Below, piece after piece: positions 34,337 through 38,881 of a stretch of DNA of 38,881 nt. The translations under genes and the position numbers were made by a program. Position 1 is the stretch's first letter. The number at the start of each line of letters is the position of its first letter. Where the stretch lies: NCBI GenBank assembly GCA_002425185.1, contig DILT01000004.1, positions 1-38,881 of the forward strand. The letters are read 5' to 3'. This DNA is from Flammeovirgaceae bacterium UBA5585. GTDB lineage: Bacteria > Bacteroidota > Bacteroidia > Cytophagales > Cyclobacteriaceae. The notes under the pieces were generated by a model, which had not been told where the DNA came from, searched no databases, and saw only the letters and a program-made list of their open reading frames with translations.

Positions 34337-35134
34337 TCAATACATTTCCTGAAAATGTCCTTCGCCAATCATCATGAGGATGGCTGTAATTGTAGCCGCT
34401 GAAATCATTTCAAGGCCTGGTGGTAAATCATTTCGTAACCACACAAAAGGCTTAGGCGCACCGGTAAGCCCTACCTGGTAGGCAGCGATTACTAAATTAT
34501 TATACACTAATTCATAACCATAAATCGGGTTTGCTCCCAAAGACCCGGCAATTCCCTTTTTTCCGTTGGCAAGGTAGTTCACCGGACGAATATTAATCTC
34601 TTGACTGGCAGATCGAACAATCCCATTTACTTCAGCCAATCCTTTTACTCTGCTACCAATCCTGGATTTCATTTCCAACTCCCAGGTTTCTTCCAATCTC
34701 ACCAGCTTTAAAACTGAATAATAATGCTCAATTGATTCCCGCAAATCCGAATAACTTGATTGTCCGTTGCTGATATAGAACTCCCTGGAGTTCGTATTGA
34801 GCATGGAGTTGATTACAACTGAATCAGATGCCCTGGTAAGTACATAGGAAAACATAACACTGTTTTCTACCTGATAACGGAAAAAAAATAACTCTTTTCC
34901 CCGCTGAAATGAGGGCCCCCTTTTTGTTGATTCAACAAGGTAATCACCAAATCGGATGTCACGCAGGTAATTGCCCTTTATAAAAACTTTTGATTTGATA
35001 GGATACCGCACTCCGTTGGCGAGAAGGCTTGAGTCCACCAGCATGAAGTATTCCCTTTTTTGTGCGAATACTCCATGGACCTGAACTACGATCAGGAGTA
35101 TAATGAGCCGCTGCCATGCAAACAAAGTAATCAT
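34337..35134 (-). CDS. Exported hypothetical protein
   Basis: A 265-residue protein with a signal peptide (LIILLIVVQVHGVFAQ) and no membrane anchor apart from a hydrophobic stretch near the C-terminus (ISAATITAILMMIGEG). The mature part is beta-rich with many aromatic and charged residues. No family is recognised. It is separated from the OmpA gene by 75 bases containing that gene's own promoter, and is divergent from the SDR gene. Function unknown. Confidence 0.7.
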   Translation of the reverse strand: MITLFAWQRLIILLIVVQVHGVFAQKREYFMLVDSSLLANGVRYPIKSKVFIKGNYLRDIRFGDYLVESTKRGPSFQRGKELFFFRYQVENSVMFSYVLTRASDSVVINSMLNTNSREFYISNGQSSYSDLRESIEHYYSVLKLVRLEETWELEMKSRIGSRVKGLAEVNGIVRSASQEINIRPVNYLANGKKGIAGSLGANPIYGYELVYNNLVIAAYQVGLTGAPKPFVWLRNDLPPGLEMISAATITAILMMIGEGHFQEMY

Positions 35135-35198
35135 ACTGATTATTCCAGCTATCTTTAATACCGAATATAGAAAGTGAAAACCCTAAAATCAATCCACT

Positions 35199-36059
35199 AT
35201 GGAAGGCATGCTTAAACCCGGATCATTCAAAGACAAAACCATAATTATAACAGGAGGCGGAACTGGCCTTGGTAAAAGCATGGGCAGGTATATGCTGGAA
35301 CTTGGAGCAAACCTGGTTATTACCAGCCGAAAAAAAGATGTGCTGGAAAAAGCAGCCAATGAATTAATGCAAGAGACTGGTGGAAAAGTTTTGGCTGTAC
35401 CGTGCGATATTCGAAAGTACGAAGAAATCGAAACCGTAATTCGTGAAACCGAAGCAACCTTCGGACAAATTCATGGAGTGCTCAACAATGCAGCCGGAAA
35501 TTTTATTAGTCCTACCGAACGACTTTCGCATCGGGCTTTCGACATAGTGGTAGACATCGTATTAAAAGGAACGTATTACACCACCCTTGCGGCAGGAAAA
35601 AACTGGATTGCTAAAAAACAGCCAGGTGTTTTTCTGAACATTGTCACCACCTATGCCTGGACAGGATCAGGATATGTAGTTCCGTCTGCTTGTGGAAAAG
35701 CAGGGGTTCTTGCACTAACACGCTCATTAGCGGTGGAGTGGGCAAAGTACAACATAAGAAGTAACGCTATTGCCCCAGGGCCCTTTCCAACAGAAGGTGC
35801 GTGGAGTCGGCTATTACCCGGTGAACTTGTTAAAAAGTTCGACCCGGCATCACGCATTCCTCTAAAACGGGTAGGCGAACATCAGGAATTAGCTAATCTC
35901 GCTGCTTATCTTATGTCGGATTTTTCTGCGTATGTTAACGGAGAGGTAATCACCATCGATGGTGGAGAGTGGCTTCGCAACGGAGGCGAATTCAGTCACC
36001 TGGAACTGATCCCGAATGATATGTGGGATCAACTGGAGAAGATGAGGGGTAAAGGATAA
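35199..36059 (+). CDS. 2,4-dienoyl-CoA reductase-like SDR
   Basis: A 286-residue short-chain dehydrogenase/reductase. The nucleotide-binding loop is TGGGTGLGKSMG (about 18-29), with the NADPH-type basic patch SRKK. NNAAGNF replaces the usual NNAG. The classical YxxxK Tyr is absent: Ser163 sits at K-4 and Lys167 is present, while Tyr152 lies 11 residues before Ser163 in TTYAWTGSGYVVPSACGKAG. That Tyr-11-Ser-4-Lys spacing is the one known for mitochondrial-type 2,4-dienoyl-CoA reductase (DECR), so an auxiliary role in unsaturated fatty-acid beta-oxidation is likely. ATG 35199 is used; ATG 35208 is possible. Monocistronic. Confidence 0.85.
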   Translation: MEGMLKPGSFKDKTIIITGGGTGLGKSMGRYMLELGANLVITSRKKDVLEKAANELMQETGGKVLAVPCDIRKYEEIETVIRETEATFGQIHGVLNNAAGNFISPTERLSHRAFDIVVDIVLKGTYYTTLAAGKNWIAKKQPGVFLNIVTTYAWTGSGYVVPSACGKAGVLALTRSLAVEWAKYNIRSNAIAPGPFPTEGAWSRLLPGELVKKFDPASRIPLKRVGEHQELANLAAYLMSDFSAYVNGEVITIDGGEWLRNGGEFSHLELIPNDMWDQLEKMRGKG

Positions 36060-36091
36060 ACTATGAATTGCTTCCTTTCTTTGGAGTCTGG

Positions 36092-38758
36092 CTATTCTAA
36101 CGGAAGGATTGTCAGATTTTTTTCATTAACATAAACAACGGAAGCCTTTTGGTTTTCTTGTTTTATTTCAATACCGGTTGACTCCAACGGTACAGGCGTT
36201 AGTAACTTACCAGTACCGTCATATACATAACTCAAATCCTGAACCCTATCGGAAACAACAATATAATCGTTTCCAGATCCAAAAGAATAATATTGAATAT
36301 CAACCAGATTCTTACCGACAAATTCATTTATTAGAATAACTTTTCCGCTTTCATTCAATATCGCTAATTCTTTGGCATTCTGACGCGCGATCACATAAAG
36401 TCGATTGTTATTCTCAGCAATTAGAGAAAACTGGTCATCCACGGATGTCCTGATTAAAGGCTCCCTGCTTACAATACCGCCTTCAACATTAATCTTAGCT
36501 TTTATCCCATCTTTTGAAACAATAACAAAAGTTGAAGTTTCTAGCGTATTACCAGGTTCAAGAAAATATGTTCCTCCGGGTCGCATATCCAGGTTAAGCG
36601 GGAAGCCCTTAATGTTATCACCTCTTCGGTTCATCAGGTACATCCATCCATCCTGTCGAAGCGCTAAAATAAAATCTTTACCACGGATGCGGTAATGACT
36701 TGGTGGAGACACTAAAGGCCCCTCGATATTCTTGGGTTTCCATCCGTCCAAATTCTTTCCATCCCGATCAAACATCCACAACTTTCCTGCTTTATCAGAG
36801 ATCAGAAATCTGTATTTCTTACTATTATCATAATCGATAACGCTTACAAACTCAATGTTTTGTTGAGGAATTGAAACCGGGAAAGGATTTACGTAATTCC
36901 CCAGCCTGTCAATCACATGCAACTTGCCAGCCGTTACGAAAAAAAGCTGAAGCTTATTATTATTCAAATAATCGATCTGTGTAATTCCATGAATTAGCTT
37001 ACCCTGAATCTCCTTCTTCCATTGTCGCTTTCCATCCGATGAAAAATAATGGAGTGTTGAAAGAGAATCCTGTAACACATACTCATCACGTTTCGTAGCA
37101 TGGTTCCGCACCACAAAGGGTTTAGAGGTAATGGCATAATCAAGGTTTACCTGAATGCGATCCCGGATCTCCACCTGGTCATTTTTAACCACACCTGTTT
37201 TCGGGTTAAACGACCACGAAATATTCGTATAGAAGTTCTCATTCAGGTGACTAAACTGTATAGCCCCTAAGCCAATCGCATTAAAATGGCTCCGGTTCGT
37301 TGATGCGTAGACTTTACTCCATTGAGCATTCAATCGATCCGAAATAGCCGCAAGTGCACGTGGGGTATTTATATAGATACTATAATTTGATTCAAGTAAG
37401 GTTGATTCAAGAAATTGATTGTAGTAAATCGATTTACCCCAAACTTCTTCCTTGTCAATATCATCCAGAAATTTTCTTAATTCTTCTACACGATCAGATA
37501 GGATTATCGTATTGCCAATACTGGTATAGTACGTCTGTTTAAATCCGCTAACCAATGGTTTAAAAAGCTTTTCAGGTAAATTATCGATCTCTATTTGTCG
37601 TATCTCGTAGGATGAGTATCGCTCAAGATAAATAGAATCCTCTTTTTCAGATGCTTTTGAAAGGAGATCAAAAGATTTCTGCCATACCTGTAAATCTGAT
37701 GTGCTGAATAATAGAACACGCGCTATAGATTGACTGGTAGATTCCAGATAGCAAGTAACAATCTCGTTGCCTAATCCTGAAAACATGGAGGTAAGGTCAA
37801 CATTTGAGAATGATCGGATAGAATCCTGAAGATCGTTTCGTCTTGATAAGTCAATGTTTTTAAAAAGTTCGTTTCCATCACTAATTCCATAACTCGTTAC
37901 AAGTAGCGATCGGTTAGAAATCAAACCCTTTAGAAAAAAAGGAACAGGCGTTTGTCCTTTTACACTGGTGAGTATTACATTTTGGTCATTACCGCGGGTA
38001 ACCGAAAAGCCATTCAAAGTTAAATTTCCCTGTCGCTGCTTAATATCCAGAACTGATGCTTGTCCTAAAAGCGGCAATACCAATTGGGTTTCGGAAAAAA
38101 CAGACAACCAATTGGTAAACCCTTTTAAGTTGACATAAATATTTCCAGCATCATTCTTCACAGTAGGTAATAATGCGGCATCTTGAATCTGATTCTTAAA
38201 AGTTTCTCCCTGATCAGATTTATGGGTCCGTATTACATCTTCAACCAGAAATGATGTAAAACTTCCAACCCATATCGCATCGATAACAGCCCATGAAAAA
38301 ATTCTGTCATCAATAGGAAGTTCATTGATTTCAATGCCATTAAATTCTCGCTGCGATCTCTTTTTGGTCTGCTGTGCAAGTTCTACTAATTGTAATTCTA
38401 CTAAAGCTGTTTTATTCATAGGTGAATAAAACACAAAATCAAAATCATCCTTCTTTATGATATGCAGAGAAATAACAGGGTGATTTTTCGTATTCAGAAA
38501 ATTAGAAACAAGTTTAGCAGACTGGGTCGTGCCATACTTCCGAAAAATACTTGCTCTAAGTGTGGTTAGTAAAGATGTGCTCCTGATCTGCTCTATGCAT
38601 TCTTCACATTCACCTGCTTCAAACACAAGCACAGTTTGAGAAGGTATAATATCCCAGACTGTTAACTCTACCTTGGAATAAAACTTATAGTATAAAAAAA
38701 GGCCTAGCCCAATAGAAACAACCAAAAGCAGTGTTAAAATAAGTGGAGTCCTTTTCAC
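36092..38758 (-). CDS. Membrane-anchored protein with propeller-like C-terminal half, unknown function
   Basis: An 888-residue protein starting with GTG at 38758; no in-frame ATG lies just upstream. One transmembrane helix at 6-24 (LILTLLLVVSIGLGLFLYY) is followed by a long extracytoplasmic part. A CxxC pair (C51, C54 in AGECEECIEQ) lies near the membrane. Residues 40-520 show no recognised family. Residues ~550-888 have short repeats of the type 'LHYFSSDGKRQWKKEI', 'LWMFDRDGKNLDGW', 'MYLMNRRGDNIKGFPL' and 'AILNESGKVIL', which look like blades of a PQQ/WD-like beta-propeller. Function unknown. Confidence 0.75.
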   Translation of the reverse strand: MKRTPLILTLLLVVSIGLGLFLYYKFYSKVELTVWDIIPSQTVLVFEAGECEECIEQIRSTSLLTTLRASIFRKYGTTQSAKLVSNFLNTKNHPVISLHIIKKDDFDFVFYSPMNKTALVELQLVELAQQTKKRSQREFNGIEINELPIDDRIFSWAVIDAIWVGSFTSFLVEDVIRTHKSDQGETFKNQIQDAALLPTVKNDAGNIYVNLKGFTNWLSVFSETQLVLPLLGQASVLDIKQRQGNLTLNGFSVTRGNDQNVILTSVKGQTPVPFFLKGLISNRSLLVTSYGISDGNELFKNIDLSRRNDLQDSIRSFSNVDLTSMFSGLGNEIVTCYLESTSQSIARVLLFSTSDLQVWQKSFDLLSKASEKEDSIYLERYSSYEIRQIEIDNLPEKLFKPLVSGFKQTYYTSIGNTIILSDRVEELRKFLDDIDKEEVWGKSIYYNQFLESTLLESNYSIYINTPRALAAISDRLNAQWSKVYASTNRSHFNAIGLGAIQFSHLNENFYTNISWSFNPKTGVVKNDQVEIRDRIQVNLDYAITSKPFVVRNHATKRDEYVLQDSLSTLHYFSSDGKRQWKKEIQGKLIHGITQIDYLNNNKLQLFFVTAGKLHVIDRLGNYVNPFPVSIPQQNIEFVSVIDYDNSKKYRFLISDKAGKLWMFDRDGKNLDGWKPKNIEGPLVSPPSHYRIRGKDFILALRQDGWMYLMNRRGDNIKGFPLNLDMRPGGTYFLEPGNTLETSTFVIVSKDGIKAKINVEGGIVSREPLIRTSVDDQFSLIAENNNRLYVIARQNAKELAILNESGKVILINEFVGKNLVDIQYYSFGSGNDYIVVSDRVQDLSYVYDGTGKLLTPVPLESTGIEIKQENQKASVVYVNEKNLTILPLE

Positions 38759-38842
38759 GAATGGTAAAGATGAGTTTAGCAGATGCTAAAGTTAAGCAAC
38801 GTCTCGAATCTACAACTAAACAGATATGATCTAATCATAAAA

Positions 38843-38871
38843 AAAGCCCCCTAATGGTCATACGGGGCTTT
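38843..38871 (-). terminator. Terminator of a gene lying beyond the right edge
   Basis: AAAGCCCC (38843-38850) pairs with GGGGCTTT (38864-38871) around a 13-base loop. On the minus strand the stem is followed by seven T residues (complement of 38839-38845), so it most likely ends a minus-strand gene coming from the right of the window. Confidence 0.7.
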
Positions 38872-38881
38872 GATAAAAAAC

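Noticed and set aside
1..38881. tRNA, rRNA or riboswitch genes
   Set aside because: No cloverleaf with a TTCRANYC loop, rRNA motif or known riboswitch core was noticed on reading; a covariance-model scan (tRNAscan-SE, Infernal) would be decisive.

Overview
The window looks like chromosomal DNA of a gliding-type Bacteroidota, probably order Cytophagales. The evidence is a type IX secretion sorting domain (gliding-motility C-terminal type), lipoproteins, Asp-box surface proteins, tail-fibre-like GTYPNPT repeat proteins, a TPR histidine kinase, and promoter-like TAnnTTTG boxes typical of this phylum. No species is named because the assignment rests on protein style alone. No tRNA, rRNA, CRISPR array, transposase or integrase was seen.

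Layout. (1) 1-2270 is an accessory, gene-poor strip. It holds small orphan genes (a 192-aa unknown, a lipoprotein and a HigA-like antitoxin) separated by long inverted repeats and hairpins, and it resembles a gene-cassette array without a visible integrase. (2) 2304-6523, minus strand, is a probable operon: an FMN-dependent lactate oxidase/2-monooxygenase-like enzyme, a DUF4197 lipoprotein, another lipoprotein and a PaaN-type aldehyde dehydrogenase. (3) 6616-7869 is cinA. (4) 7990-12937 is a compact operon for a group 3d (bidirectional, NAD-linked) [NiFe] hydrogenase: hoxF, a fused hoxU-hoxY, hoxH and its maturation protease. (5) 13103-15940, minus strand, is pyruvate phosphate dikinase. (6) 16127-17431 is a 2-oxoacid dehydrogenase E2. 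(7) 17428-25134, minus strand, is a surface-protein cluster: two giant paralogous fibre-like proteins and one T9SS type B cargo protein. (8) 25228-26373 is a cystathionine gamma-synthase/lyase-family enzyme. (9) 26396-29766, minus strand, carries a TPR histidine kinase and an MFS transporter. (10) 29906-33046 is a large Asp-box (BNR) exported protein. (11) 33125-35134, minus strand, encodes a 58-aa PLDc_N-like membrane protein, an OmpA-family lipoprotein and an exported unknown. (12) 35199-36059 is a 2,4-dienoyl-CoA reductase-like SDR. (13) 36092-38758, minus strand, is a large membrane-anchored unknown with a propeller-like C-terminal half.

The most notable system is the hydrogenase. HoxU (diaphorase side) and HoxY (hydrogenase side) form one 422-residue chain, so the two modules that are separate dimers in the Cupriavidus enzyme would be covalently linked. 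HoxH has Gln where the usual His/Arg of the C-terminal cleavage motif sits. HoxF has lost most Cys ligands of its NuoE-like domain and has an altered glycine-rich FMN loop. A perfect inverted repeat directly abuts the hoxF start codon. The second area of interest is the integron-like cassette strip at the left edge.

Electron flow suggested by the genes: Hox would exchange electrons between H2 and NAD(H). Nearby central-metabolism enzymes (pyruvate phosphate dikinase, 2-oxoacid dehydrogenase E2, the lactate-type oxidase) are separate transcription units, and any functional link between them is only inference.
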